From: Lachnospiraceae bacterium
GTDB taxonomy: Bacteria; Bacillota; Clostridia; Lachnospirales; Lachnospiraceae
Assembly (NCBI GenBank): GCA_022798035.1
Contig: JAAWLS010000141.1
Span: 1 to 6,589, forward strand
Direction: 5' to 3'
DNA: 6,589 nt
Within the stretch, counting starts at the first letter, position 1; each line of letters begins with the position of its first letter. This document shows positions 1 through 6,482 of this stretch, piece after piece. Under the pieces are notes generated by a model that did not search any database, was not told where the DNA came from, and saw only the letters and a list, made by a program, of their open reading frames with translations. A program made the position numbers and the translations under genes.

Positions 1-1464
1 CAGATTTATGATTTGTTTGCCATCCGTATTATTGTAAATTCTGTCAAAGACTGTTATGCGGCCCTTGGGGTCATTCATGAGATGTATAAGCCGATTCCGG
101 GACGTTTTAAAGATTACATCGCCATGCCGAAGCCCAATATGTACCAATCTCTGCATACCACATTGATTGGACCTACCGGGCAGCCTTTTGAAATTCAGAT
201 TCGTACCTTTGAAATGCACCGGACTGCAGAGTTTGGAATTGCGGCCCACTGGAAATACAAGGAGGTTTCCAATGGAAGCAAAGTGATGGAAAAGAGCCAG
301 GAAGAGGAGAAATTAAGCTGGCTCAGGCAGATTCTGGAATGGCAGAGAGATATGTCAGATAACCGGGAATTTATGAGTCTGCTAAAGAGCGATTTGGATT
401 TATTCTCTGACACGGTATTCTGTTTCACCCCTTCCGGTGATGTGAAGAATCTGCCCAATGGTTCTACGCCCATTGATTTCGCCTATAGTATTCACTCTGC
501 TGTGGGCAACCGGATGATTGGCGCGAAAGTAAACGGAAAATTGGTGAACATTGATTACATTATCCAAAACGGTGACAGAATAGAAGTGCTGACCTCTCAG
601 AATTCCAGGGGTCCCAGCAGAGACTGGCTGAATGTAGTAAAAAGCACGCAGGCGAAGAATAAGATTAATCAGTGGTTTCGAAGTGAATTTAAAGAAGAAA
701 ACATTTCCAGGGGAAAGGAACTTCTGGTACAGTACTGCAAGACAAAGAGTATTAATTGGCCGGAATTGAATATCGCTTCTTACCAAGCGCGTATTATGCG
801 GAAATATGGTTTCCGGGACTGGGAATCTGTGCTGGCGGCAGTAGGCCACGGGGGCCTGAAAGAAGGTCAGATTATCAACAAGATGCAGGAGTATTACAGG
901 AAAGACCATAAATTGGCAATAACAGACGAGGCCATTCTGAAAAATGCATCTGGGGAAGGCAGTACAGTTTCTTCTGGAAATAAAGAAAAGGGAGGCCGTT
1001 CGCATTCCAAAAGCGGAATTGTGGTGAAAGGGGTGGACGATGTAGCAGTGCGTTTCTCACGCTGCTGTGCTCCGGTGCCGGGAGATGAGATTGTAGGGTT
1101 TGTAACCAGAGGAAGAGGAATCTCTATTCACCGCACAGACTGTATCAATGTTATCAATCTCTCAGAACTAGAGAGAGCCAGACTTCTGGATGCAGAATGG
1201 CAGGAAGCAGAGGGCGAGACCGGCCGGTATATGGCAGAGATTAAGATATATGGAAACAACCGTACCGGGCTCCTGGTGGATATTAGCAAGATTCTGACGG
1301 AACGTCAGATAGATATCGACTCCATTCACTCCAATACCAGTAAACAGGGAGTAGCGACGATTACCCTTGCGTTTGCGATTAAAGGGAAAGAGGAATTAAT
1401 CAGTCTGATTGATAAAATTCGTCAAGTGGACAGCGTGCTTGATATAGAGAGAACCAGAGGTTGA
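1..1464 (+). CDS. rel: Bifunctional-type (p)ppGpp synthetase/hydrolase Rel (RelA/SpoT family), 5' truncated by window edge
   Basis: This gene makes and probably also degrades the stringent-response alarmone (p)ppGpp in the cytoplasm. The frame is open from base 1 (first residues QIYDLFAIRIIV), so the start codon, the N-terminal HD hydrolase domain and the first part of the synthetase lie upstream. 487 codons remain; family members usually have about 720-770. In order, counting from base 1: the rest of the synthetase, with RFKDYIAMPKPN (about 35-46), YQSLHT and the EIQIRT strand (64-69); a TGS domain (about 137-198); a helical region; the conserved-cysteine/zinc-finger-like RIS segment with CC at 355-356; and a C-terminal ACT domain (about 412-487). 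The RFKD signature is the RxKD form found in bifunctional Rel/SpoT enzymes; monofunctional RelA has ExDD. Hydrolase activity is therefore inferred, because the HD domain is not visible. No frameshift is seen. The gene ends within its own terminator hairpin. Confidence 0.96.
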   Translation, partial: QIYDLFAIRIIVNSVKDCYAALGVIHEMYKPIPGRFKDYIAMPKPNMYQSLHTTLIGPTGQPFEIQIRTFEMHRTAEFGIAAHWKYKEVSNGSKVMEKSQEEEKLSWLRQILEWQRDMSDNREFMSLLKSDLDLFSDTVFCFTPSGDVKNLPNGSTPIDFAYSIHSAVGNRMIGAKVNGKLVNIDYIIQNGDRIEVLTSQNSRGPSRDWLNVVKSTQAKNKINQWFRSEFKEENISRGKELLVQYCKTKSINWPELNIASYQARIMRKYGFRDWESVLAAVGHGGLKEGQIINKMQEYYRKDHKLAITDEAILKNASGEGSTVSSGNKEKGGRSHSKSGIVVKGVDDVAVRFSRCCAPVPGDEIVGFVTRGRGISIHRTDCINVINLSELERARLLDAEWQEAEGETGRYMAEIKIYGNNRTGLLVDISKILTERQIDIDSIHSNTSKQGVATITLAFAIKGKEELISLIDKIRQVDSVLDIERTRG

Positions 1465-1484
1465 TTCCTCTGGTCAATTTTTTT
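1453..1484 (+). terminator. Intrinsic terminator of rel, overlapping its stop codon
   Basis: Perfect 8-bp stem ACCAGAGG (1453-1460) / CCTCTGGT (1467-1474) with a 6-nt loop TTGATT, then CAA and seven T (1478-1484). The last four rel codons form the 5' arm and the TGA stop (1462-1464) sits in the loop. It separates rel from the downstream MBL-hemZ pair. Confidence 0.85.
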
Positions 1485-1502
1485 AGTGAAGGTGATAAAA
1501 AA

Positions 1503-1531
1503 TATTCTGCGGCAGGCAGATTCTTTATAAT
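1503..1531 (+). promoter_or_regulatory. Possible promoter for the MBL-hemZ unit
   Basis: A perfect -10 hexamer TATAAT lies at 1526-1531 in an AT-rich leader between the rel terminator and the MBL start. The hexamer 17 bp upstream (TATTCT, 1503-1508) is a poor -35 match and there is no TG extension, so the assignment is weak. A promoter somewhere in 1485-1600 is expected because rel ends in a strong terminator. Other TA-rich hexamers around 1537-1558 are alternatives. Confidence 0.35.
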
Positions 1532-1631
1532 CAAATATATAAGAATATACATTATATTTTAAGTTTTATGCAATGGGAACGATTTTTTAAAAAGGAGAAA
1601 AATATCATTTGAGAAAGGATGGGAGAAAACA

Positions 1632-2252
1632 ATGAGAATTGAGCAGTACTGTGTAGGGCAGGTGGCAACAAACTGTTATTTTGCAATCAATGAGGAGACA
1701 AAAGAGATGCTGATTATTGACCCGGGGGATTCGGCAGAGATGTTGTCAGAAAAAATTAAGACGAAAGGCCTGAAACCTCAGGCGGTGCTTTTGACTCACG
1801 GACATTTTGACCATGCCATGGCGGCAGAAGAAATGGCGGAGAAATTCGGCATCAAAATCTATGCTCATGAGGCGGAGAAAGATACGCTGGAACAGCCCAG
1901 AAAAAATGTAGCGATTATGATAGGCCGCAAGGACGTTTACCATGCGGATGTGTATGTAAAAGACGGAGAAATCTTAAATCTGGCTGGAATGGAGCTGAAA
2001 GTGCTGCACACGCCAGGGCATACAAAAGGAGGATGCTGTTATTATTTTGAGAGAGAAAAAGTCTTATTCAGCGGCGATACTTTGTTCTGCCAGTCTGTGG
2101 GAAGAACAGATTTTCCTGGAGGAAGTATGTCTGAGATTGTGCGTTCCATCAAAGAAAAACTTATGGTGCTGCCGGATGAGGTGAGAGTTTATCCGGGACA
2201 TATGGATTCGACTACCATTGAGATAGAGCGGGCTGGAAATCCATATTTATAG
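1632..2252 (+). CDS. MBL-fold metallohydrolase (glyoxalase II-like)
   Basis: A 206-residue single-domain metallo-beta-lactamase-fold hydrolase, probably cytoplasmic: there is no signal peptide or membrane segment. The full set of metal ligands expected for a two-metal glyoxalase II-like site is visible: HGHFDH with H56, H58, D60 and H61, then H130 in HTPGH, D149 in SGDT, and H190 in YPGH. The C-terminal TTIEIERAGNPYL matches the usual end of this family, and the length is typical of stand-alone bacterial members. The ATG at 1632 is preceded by a GGATGGGAG purine tract ending 6 nt upstream. It sits 11 nt before hemZ and is probably co-transcribed with it. This family commonly lies between rel and hemZ in Clostridia. 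The substrate is unknown; hydroxyacylglutathione hydrolase labels are common but unproven, and many of these bacteria lack glutathione. Confidence 0.93.
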   Translation: MRIEQYCVGQVATNCYFAINEETKEMLIIDPGDSAEMLSEKIKTKGLKPQAVLLTHGHFDHAMAAEEMAEKFGIKIYAHEAEKDTLEQPRKNVAIMIGRKDVYHADVYVKDGEILNLAGMELKVLHTPGHTKGGCCYYFEREKVLFSGDTLFCQSVGRTDFPGGSMSEIVRSIKEKLMVLPDEVRVYPGHMDSTTIEIERAGNPYL

Positions 2253-2263
2253 AGAGAAAAAAG

Positions 2264-3811
2264 ATGATAACAGTTTATTTGAATAAGGCAGATTTTGAGT
2301 ATGATATCCATTCCCTGGTGAAGGCTTTTTATGCCGGAGAGGATGTAAAAGTGTTTGCAGACAGAGAGAAAATCCAAAAACTGCAGAAAGAACAGTTTCT
2401 GCTGTTTCACATGGAAATTTTCTATCGCCGGGACAGGATAGAAATTTTTTTATATATCCCTTTGAGGCGGGATGGGGTCGGACAGGCGGTCAAAGACGCA
2501 GAAGAAATGCGCCGGGAAGCAGAGAAGGAATCAGAACATTATATGCTGCAGAGACAGGCAGTGGTAAAGACTGATTTTTCTGAGCGGAAAGAGACGAAGA
2601 ATCAGTTGAAGCAATGTCTGTATCAGCTGCTGTCAGAGTATACGGGAACAAGTCTTCCATGGGGAACTTTGACGGGGATTCGCCCTGTAAAAATTCCTAC
2701 GCTTATGCTGGAACAGGGAAAAGAAGAAGCAGAAATCAAAACTTATATGACAGAAACTTATCTTGCCTCTGAGCAAAAGATAGATTTGAGCATTGAGATT
2801 GCAAAACGGGAAATGGAACTGCTGCGGCAGATTGACTATCAGAATGGGTACAGTCTCTACGTGGGCATTCCATTTTGTCCCAGTATTTGCTCTTACTGTT
2901 CTTTTTCCTCCTCTCCGATTGGAGCTTGGGAGGAGAGGGTGGATGACTATCTCACAGCTTTGGAGCGGGAAATAGACTTTACAGCCGATGCTTGCAGAGA
3001 CAGAAAGCTGAATGCAGTTTATATTGGCGGAGGAACCCCAACCACTTTATCGTCTTCCCAGCTGGACAGATTGCTGTCAAAAATAAAAAGAAGTTTTAAT
3101 TTTTCTAATCTTTTGGAGTACACCGTGGAAGCTGGAAGGCCCGACAGTATTACCAGGGAGAAGCTGGAAGTGCTGCGCAGTTATGGGATTTCCCGTATTT
3201 CCATCAATCCTCAGACGATGAAACAGGAGACGCTGGACCTTATCGGACGCAGGCACAGTGTGGAACAGACCCTGGAGAGCTTTTCTCTGGCCCGGGAAAT
3301 GGGATTTGACAATATCAATATGGATTTGATTGTGGGCCTGCCGGAGGAAACACCGGAGGATGTGAAAAATACGCTGGAGCAGGTGAAAATGCTGGCTCCG
3401 GATAACCTGACAGTCCATTCTCTTGCAATCAAGCGGGCGGCACGGCTGAAAATGTTCCCGGAGGATTATAAGGGAATGAAAATGTCCAATACCTGGGAAA
3501 TCATTGATTTAACGGCGGATTATGCCAGGAAAATGGGACTTGTCCCCTACTATTTGTACCGGCAGAAAAATATGGCGGGAAATTTTGAGAATGTGGGATA
3601 TGCGAAGCCTGGAAAGGCAGGGCTCTACAATATTTTGATTATGGAGGAGGTCCAGAATATAGCGGCCTGCGGTGCGGGAAGCATTTCAAAGCGGGTGTAT
3701 CCTGACGGACGGATTGAGCGGTGCGAAAATGTAAAAGATGTCGCCCAGTACATAGAGAGAATCGACGAAATGGTGGAAAGAAAGCGCGCATTGCTCTTTT
3801 GGGGCGTCTAA
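2264..3811 (+). CDS. hemZ: Oxygen-independent coproporphyrinogen III dehydrogenase HemZ (radical SAM)
   Basis: A 515-residue radical-SAM protein of the HemN/HemW/HemZ superfamily. The proposed reaction is SAM-dependent oxidative decarboxylation of coproporphyrinogen III to protoporphyrinogen IX in the cytoplasm. The [4Fe-4S] motif CPSICSYC gives C205, C209 and C212 (CxxxCxxC), followed by SF rather than the extra cysteine of HemN. GGGTPT at 255-260 is the SAM-binding glycine motif. The N-terminal extension with WGTLTGIRPVK (133-143) and the C-terminal LYRQKNMAGNFENVGYAKPG (431-450) are typical of HemZ and separate it from the heme chaperone HemW. Length is normal for the family. ATG at 2264 follows the MBL stop by 11 nt, with a weak AGAGAG purine site, which suggests translational coupling. 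No terminator follows, so some read-through into the chemoreceptor gene is possible. Whether this organism makes heme cannot be judged here, so the biochemical role is inferred from family. Confidence 0.93.
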   Translation: MITVYLNKADFEYDIHSLVKAFYAGEDVKVFADREKIQKLQKEQFLLFHMEIFYRRDRIEIFLYIPLRRDGVGQAVKDAEEMRREAEKESEHYMLQRQAVVKTDFSERKETKNQLKQCLYQLLSEYTGTSLPWGTLTGIRPVKIPTLMLEQGKEEAEIKTYMTETYLASEQKIDLSIEIAKREMELLRQIDYQNGYSLYVGIPFCPSICSYCSFSSSPIGAWEERVDDYLTALEREIDFTADACRDRKLNAVYIGGGTPTTLSSSQLDRLLSKIKRSFNFSNLLEYTVEAGRPDSITREKLEVLRSYGISRISINPQTMKQETLDLIGRRHSVEQTLESFSLAREMGFDNINMDLIVGLPEETPEDVKNTLEQVKMLAPDNLTVHSLAIKRAARLKMFPEDYKGMKMSNTWEIIDLTADYARKMGLVPYYLYRQKNMAGNFENVGYAKPGKAGLYNILIMEEVQNIAACGAGSISKRVYPDGRIERCENVKDVAQYIERIDEMVERKRALLFWGV

Positions 3812-3823
3812 AATAGATAGCGG

Positions 3824-3853
3824 TTGACAAGCAGGAACAGCAGATTTTATAAT
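3824..3853 (+). promoter_or_regulatory. Sigma-A promoter for the chemoreceptor gene
   Basis: Perfect TTGACA (3824-3829) and perfect TATAAT (3848-3853), separated by 18 bp. Transcription should start near 3860, leaving a leader of about 70 nt before the ATG at 3930. The -35 begins only 12 nt after the hemZ stop. This is a vegetative promoter; no flagellar sigma-28 type sequence was seen. Confidence 0.82.
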
Positions 3854-3890
3854 AATTACAACATAAATAAAAGTGACTGAACGCGCAGAT

Positions 3891-3907
3891 TTGAATGATT
3901 CAATCAT
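3891..3907. repeat. Overlapping short palindromes in the chemoreceptor leader
   Basis: Two perfect palindromes with one-base centres overlap: TTGAATGATTCAA (3891-3903) and ATGATTCAATCAT (3895-3907). They lie downstream of the predicted transcription start and just upstream of the AGGGGG ribosome site (3914-3919). This could be an operator for a dimeric regulator; AT-rich chance symmetry is also possible. Confidence 0.3.
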
Positions 3908-3929
3908 GTAAGCAGGGGGTAACATTGAG

Positions 3930-5903
3930 ATGAAAAGCATTCGAACCAAAATCACAGTATCTCTTATTTTGACTGTTCTGATTGGGCTGGCAGCGTCTGG
4001 TTCATCCAGCATTATGCTGAACTACAACAATACTATGGCTACAGTGGAACGGATGATGAGTCAGACGGCAGTTTTAGCGGCAGGACGTGCACAGCAGGAA
4101 CTTGAGGTATATAAGAACGTTGTCATGGAAGTGGGGTGCATTCCCCAGCTGTCTGACCCAGAGACATCGATAGAAGAAAAACAGGCGATTATTGACGAGC
4201 GTGTTTCCATGCATGATTTCCAGAGAGGAAATATTGTTGGCGCAGATGGTATCAGTATTTTTGACGGAAATGATTACTCAGACCGTGAATATGTGCAGCA
4301 GGCCATGCAGGGAAATGTTTTTGTGTCAGAACCTTTGATTAGTAAAGTCACAGGGGAATTGTCCATTATGGTAGCAGCGCCTTTGTACACCGAGGGGAAA
4401 TATGGGGAAGCTATTGTAGGTGTTGTGTATTTTGTTCCCAATGAAACTTTTTTGAACGATATTGTGTCAGCCATTCAGATTGGTGAAAACAGCAGAGCAT
4501 ATATGATTAATAAGTCCGGTAGTACGATTGCAGACATCACTCTTGATACCATTACGGTTCAAAATATAGAAGCAGAAGCTGAGAGTGATTCTTCACTGCG
4601 GGAACTGGCGGCCATCCATGCCGAGATGCGCCAGGGGAAAAATGGATTCGGAAGTTATACGAGCGGAGAGGATAAAATGTTCGCGGCTTATGCTCCCGTG
4701 GAGAATACAGACGGCTGGAGTATTGCGGTGACTGCGCCGCAGCTCAACTATCTGGCTTCCACCCGGGATGCAATGGTTATCAATATTGGGGTGATGGCAG
4801 GCTCCATGCTGATTTCCATTATTGTTGCGCTGGCACTTGCCCGCAATATCGGCAGGCCGATGAAGGCTTGTGTGAATCGGATGAAGCTGCTGGTAGAGGG
4901 AGATTTGGAGACGCCGGTGCCTGAGGTTCGCAGCAAAGATGAAACGGGTATGCTGGTCAGGTCAACCGAGGCTTTGGTGGAAGGGCTGCGTATTGTTATC
5001 AATGATATCAGCTATCTGCTCAACGAGATGGCAAATCAGAATCTGGATGTTCATACGAAACATGAGGAAGTATATGTGGGCAGCTTTCAGGATATTTTGG
5101 TTTCCATGCGCAATATGAGAGTAGGGCTGAGCGGCGCCATGCGCCAAGTCAACCGTTCTGCAGAAGAGGTGGCACATGCCAGCAGTCAGCTGTCTTCCAG
5201 CGCACAGATGCTTAGTCAGGGAACTACGGAACAAGCTGGTTCCGTACAGGAACTGGCAGCACATATCAGCATGATTTCCGAAGAAGTGAAAAGCACAGCC
5301 AGCGGGGCGCTGGATGCTAGGAGCCAAACGCATCAGACAGGAGAAGAAGTTTTCCGGTGCAATCAGAAAATGCAGAATCTGGTTGAGGCTATGGAAAAGA
5401 TTCAGGTAAGCTCTGAGGAGATTGGAAAGATTCTTAAGACAATAGATGATATTGCATTCCAGACGAATATACTCGCCCTGAATGCGGCGGTAGAGGCGGC
5501 CAGAGCTGGAAGTGCGGGAAAAGGGTTTGCCGTTGTTGCGGAAGAGGTCCGAAATTTGGCCGGTAAATCTGCACAGGCAGCTCAGAATACATCGGAACTT
5601 ATTGAAAATTCCACGGGTGCAGTACATATCGGTACAGAGATTGCCCAGAATACGGCGGATATTCTGCTGGGTGTTGTAAACAGCATACAATCTGTAGTGG
5701 ATGCCATTGACCACATTGCAGTTGTGTCAAATGAACAATCAGAGTCAGTTGAACAGGTTTCCGAAGGCATTCATCAGATTTCAGCCGTTGTGCAGAGCAA
5801 TAGTTCTACTGCAGAACAGGGAGCCGCAGCCAGTGAACAGCTTTCCGCTGCGGCCGCCAGCTTGAAAGAATTGGTGGGCAAGTTTACTCTTGGCTCAGAG
5901 TGA
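3930..5903 (+). CDS. Methyl-accepting chemotaxis protein with Cache sensor and HAMP domain
   Basis: A 657-residue transmembrane chemoreceptor that passes ligand binding to the CheA/CheW kinase complex. Layout: short basic N-terminus, TM1 (about 8-30), extracellular sensor (about 31-278), TM2 (about 281-304), HAMP (about 303-357), a second HAMP-like segment (about 358-410), then the coiled-coil signalling domain. The sensor has [13 protein letters not shown] and [15 protein letters not shown], typical of double-Cache (dCACHE_1) sensors, ending in GWSIAVTAP before TM2. The RxWY pocket motif of amino-acid-binding dCaches is not apparent, so the ligand is unknown. The hairpin tip [20 protein letters not shown] (506-525) and [13 protein letters not shown] are highly conserved; F510, E522, R525, V535 and E539 correspond to Tsr F373, E385, R388, V398 and E402. 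The C-terminus ends KFTLGSE without a CheR-tethering NWETF-type pentapeptide. The start is supported by AGGGGG (3914-3919), 10 nt before ATG. It has its own promoter and no other chemotaxis gene adjacent. Confidence 0.95.
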   Translation: MKSIRTKITVSLILTVLIGLAASGSSSIMLNYNNTMATVERMMSQTAVLAAGRAQQELEVYKNVVMEVGCIPQLSDPETSIEEKQAIIDERVSMHDFQRGNIVGADGISIFDGNDYSDREYVQQAMQGNVFVSEPLISKVTGELSIMVAAPLYTEGKYGEAIVGVVYFVPNETFLNDIVSAIQIGENSRAYMINKSGSTIADITLDTITVQNIEAEAESDSSLRELAAIHAEMRQGKNGFGSYTSGEDKMFAAYAPVENTDGWSIAVTAPQLNYLASTRDAMVINIGVMAGSMLISIIVALALARNIGRPMKACVNRMKLLVEGDLETPVPEVRSKDETGMLVRSTEALVEGLRIVINDISYLLNEMANQNLDVHTKHEEVYVGSFQDILVSMRNMRVGLSGAMRQVNRSAEEVAHASSQLSSSAQMLSQGTTEQAGSVQELAAHISMISEEVKSTASGALDARSQTHQTGEEVFRCNQKMQNLVEAMEKIQVSSEEIGKILKTIDDIAFQTNILALNAAVEAARAGSAGKGFAVVAEEVRNLAGKSAQAAQNTSELIENSTGAVHIGTEIAQNTADILLGVVNSIQSVVDAIDHIAVVSNEQSESVEQVSEGIHQISAVVQSNSSTAEQGAAASEQLSAAAASLKELVGKFTLGSE

Positions 5904-5926
5904 GGGCAGTGAGACAGGGATAGATG

Positions 5927-5964
5927 ATATGACCATTGGCTGTTGAGCCATATAGCTGTCATAT
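5927..5964. repeat. Two-tier inverted repeat after the chemoreceptor gene
   Basis: Outer arms ATATGAC (5927-5933) / GTCATAT (5958-5964) enclose an inner hairpin TGGCT (5937-5941) / AGCCA (5946-5950) with loop GTTG. No T-tract follows, so it is not a classic intrinsic terminator. It may protect the 3' end of the chemoreceptor mRNA. No other terminator is visible between this gene and the next promoter. Confidence 0.35.
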
Positions 5965-5986
5965 AGAATGGAACTGTTTATTAGTA

Positions 5987-6014
5987 TTGACATTGAGGAA
6001 AAATCTGTTATACT
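5987..6014 (+). promoter_or_regulatory. Sigma-A promoter for the cobalamin riboswitch transcript
   Basis: Perfect -35 TTGACA (5987-5992), 16-bp spacer, and -10 TATACT (6009-6014, five of six matches). The expected transcription start near 6021 puts the riboswitch P1 stem about 20 nt into the RNA, as usual for a leader riboswitch. Confidence 0.8.
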
Positions 6015-6041
6015 TGAGCTAACAGTACAATTGAATAAATT

Positions 6042-6208
6042 ACATACAGGTGTTAAAACAATGTAAGATGAGAGTTGTTTTACTGAAAAGGGGAAATAGG
6101 TGAGAATCCTATACGAACTCGTCACCGTGATTAGGGAGCAGAAGCCAGTGGATGATTGAGAATATGGCTGCTGTGATGAACTATAAGCCGGGATACCTGC
6201 CTGAATGT
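6042..6208 (+). promoter_or_regulatory. Cobalamin (vitamin B12) riboswitch
   Basis: An RNA aptamer that binds a cobalamin and normally represses B12 or cobalt uptake or synthesis genes, or B12-independent isoenzymes, located downstream. The B12 box AGCCGGGATACCTGCC (6186-6201) is the strongest signature. P1 closes with ACATACAGG (6042-6050) / CCTGAATGT (6200-6208), eight of nine positions paired. A P2-type hairpin has perfect 8-bp arms TAAAACAA (6054-6061) / TTGTTTTA (6075-6082). The conserved core follows: GGGGAAATAGGTGAGAATCC (6090-6109), including an ATAGG/CCTAT hairpin, then an L5-like loop with ACTCGT (6117-6122) and CACCGTGA in place of the usual CACUGU. A peripheral stem joins AGCA and GCCA (6137-6147) to TGGCTGCT (6165-6172). 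The order of elements matches the Rfam cobalamin family as I know it. The subclass (adenosyl- or aquo/methyl-cobalamin) was not determined. The regulated gene is not in this window. Confidence 0.9.
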
Positions 6209-6228
6209 TGTACAGAAATATTTATTTC

Positions 6229-6248
6229 AAACCACGAGTAACTGGTTG
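6229..6248 (+). promoter_or_regulatory. P13 hairpin of the cobalamin riboswitch (L5-L13 kissing partner)
   Basis: Hairpin AACCA (6230-6234) / TGGTT (6243-6247) lies 21 nt after P1. Its loop region carries ACGAGT (6234-6239), the exact complement of ACTCGT (6117-6122) in the L5-like loop. A kissing interaction between L5 and a hairpin just 3' of P1 is the known ligand-sensing switch of cobalamin riboswitches. Six contiguous pairs are possible; A6234 would have to leave the stem to make the sixth. Confidence 0.65.
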
Positions 6249-6259
6249 TACATAAGGGC

Positions 6260-6307
6260 CTGCAGGAAATAGACGGAGCAGTTCATTATACAAAATGTTC
6301 CTTGCAG
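6260..6307 (+). other. Hairpin between riboswitch and terminator
   Basis: CTGCAGGAA (6260-6268) pairs with TTCC-T-TGCAG (6298-6307): nine pairs, one bulged T, and a 29-nt loop. It could belong to the riboswitch expression platform. I could not find a clear antiterminator that shares sequence with the terminator at 6333, so its role is open. Confidence 0.35.
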
Positions 6308-6332
6308 ACTTGTTATGATAATTATGTGTATG

Positions 6333-6368
6333 AATCCTTTACCGTAGTCTTATGGTAAAGGATTTTTT
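6333..6368 (+). terminator. Intrinsic terminator downstream of the cobalamin riboswitch
   Basis: Perfect 11-bp stem AATCCTTTACC (6333-6343) / GGTAAAGGATT (6354-6364), 10-nt loop, and a six-T run (6363-6368) whose first two bases are in the stem. Position, about 125 nt after the aptamer, fits a riboswitch-controlled attenuator, but it could equally be a constitutive terminator of a short leader RNA. Confidence 0.88.
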
Positions 6369-6413
6369 GTCGTTGTTTCATACCATAATTATGATTGCAG
6401 CTTATTTACAGGT

Positions 6414-6440
6414 GGAATGCATGATACGCATTCCTTTTTT
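6414..6440 (+). terminator. Second intrinsic terminator-like hairpin
   Basis: Stem GGAATGC (6414-6420) / GCATTCC (6428-6434), 7-nt loop, immediately followed by six T (6435-6440). No gene lies between it and the previous terminator. Its T-run is also the start of the left arm of the long inverted repeat that follows, so in RNA the two structures may compete at that junction. Confidence 0.6.
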
Positions 6441-6482
6441 CATCTTATAGGAAATTCCTCTGGATTTCCTATAAGATGAAAA
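6437..6482. repeat. Long perfect inverted repeat, 19-bp arms
   Basis: TTTTCATCTTATAGGAAAT (6437-6455) is the exact reverse complement of ATTTCCTATAAGATGAAAA (6464-6482), separated by 8 nt. With a bulged T the pairing can extend inward to CC/GG. It has no T-tract on either side that would make it a terminator in its own right. Such long perfect palindromes in intergenic DNA are often dispersed repeats or MITE-like elements; copy number cannot be judged here. Confidence 0.75.

Noticed and set aside
400..1005. Minus-strand open frame of 201 codons inside rel
   Set aside because: It is antisense to conserved TGS and helical regions of rel, with no recognisable domain.
1568..1635. Tiny open frames before the MBL gene: 14 codons from ATG 1568, and 8 codons from TTG 1609 whose TGA overlaps the MBL ATG
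   Set aside because: The ATG frame has no ribosome site. The TTG frame has AAGGAG about 11 nt upstream but a weak start codon and only 8 codons. They might couple translation, but nothing distinguishes them from chance.
4962..5714. Minus-strand open frame of 250 codons inside the chemoreceptor gene
   Set aside because: It is antisense to the conserved signalling domain, with cysteine-, leucine- and serine-rich shadow composition and no family resemblance.
5927..5964. The inverted repeat after the chemoreceptor as an intrinsic terminator
   Set aside because: There is no T-tract after either hairpin, so it is listed only as an inverted repeat.
5895..6125. Minus-strand open frame of 76 codons across the region after the chemoreceptor
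   Set aside because: It overlaps the + strand promoter and the 5' half of the cobalamin riboswitch, has no recognisable protein motif, and its start lies inside the riboswitch core.
6391..6450. A 19-residue open frame starting at ATG 6391 after the riboswitch terminator
   Set aside because: It has no Shine-Dalgarno sequence, runs through the second terminator and into the inverted repeat, and has no recognisable features, so it is not the riboswitch target.
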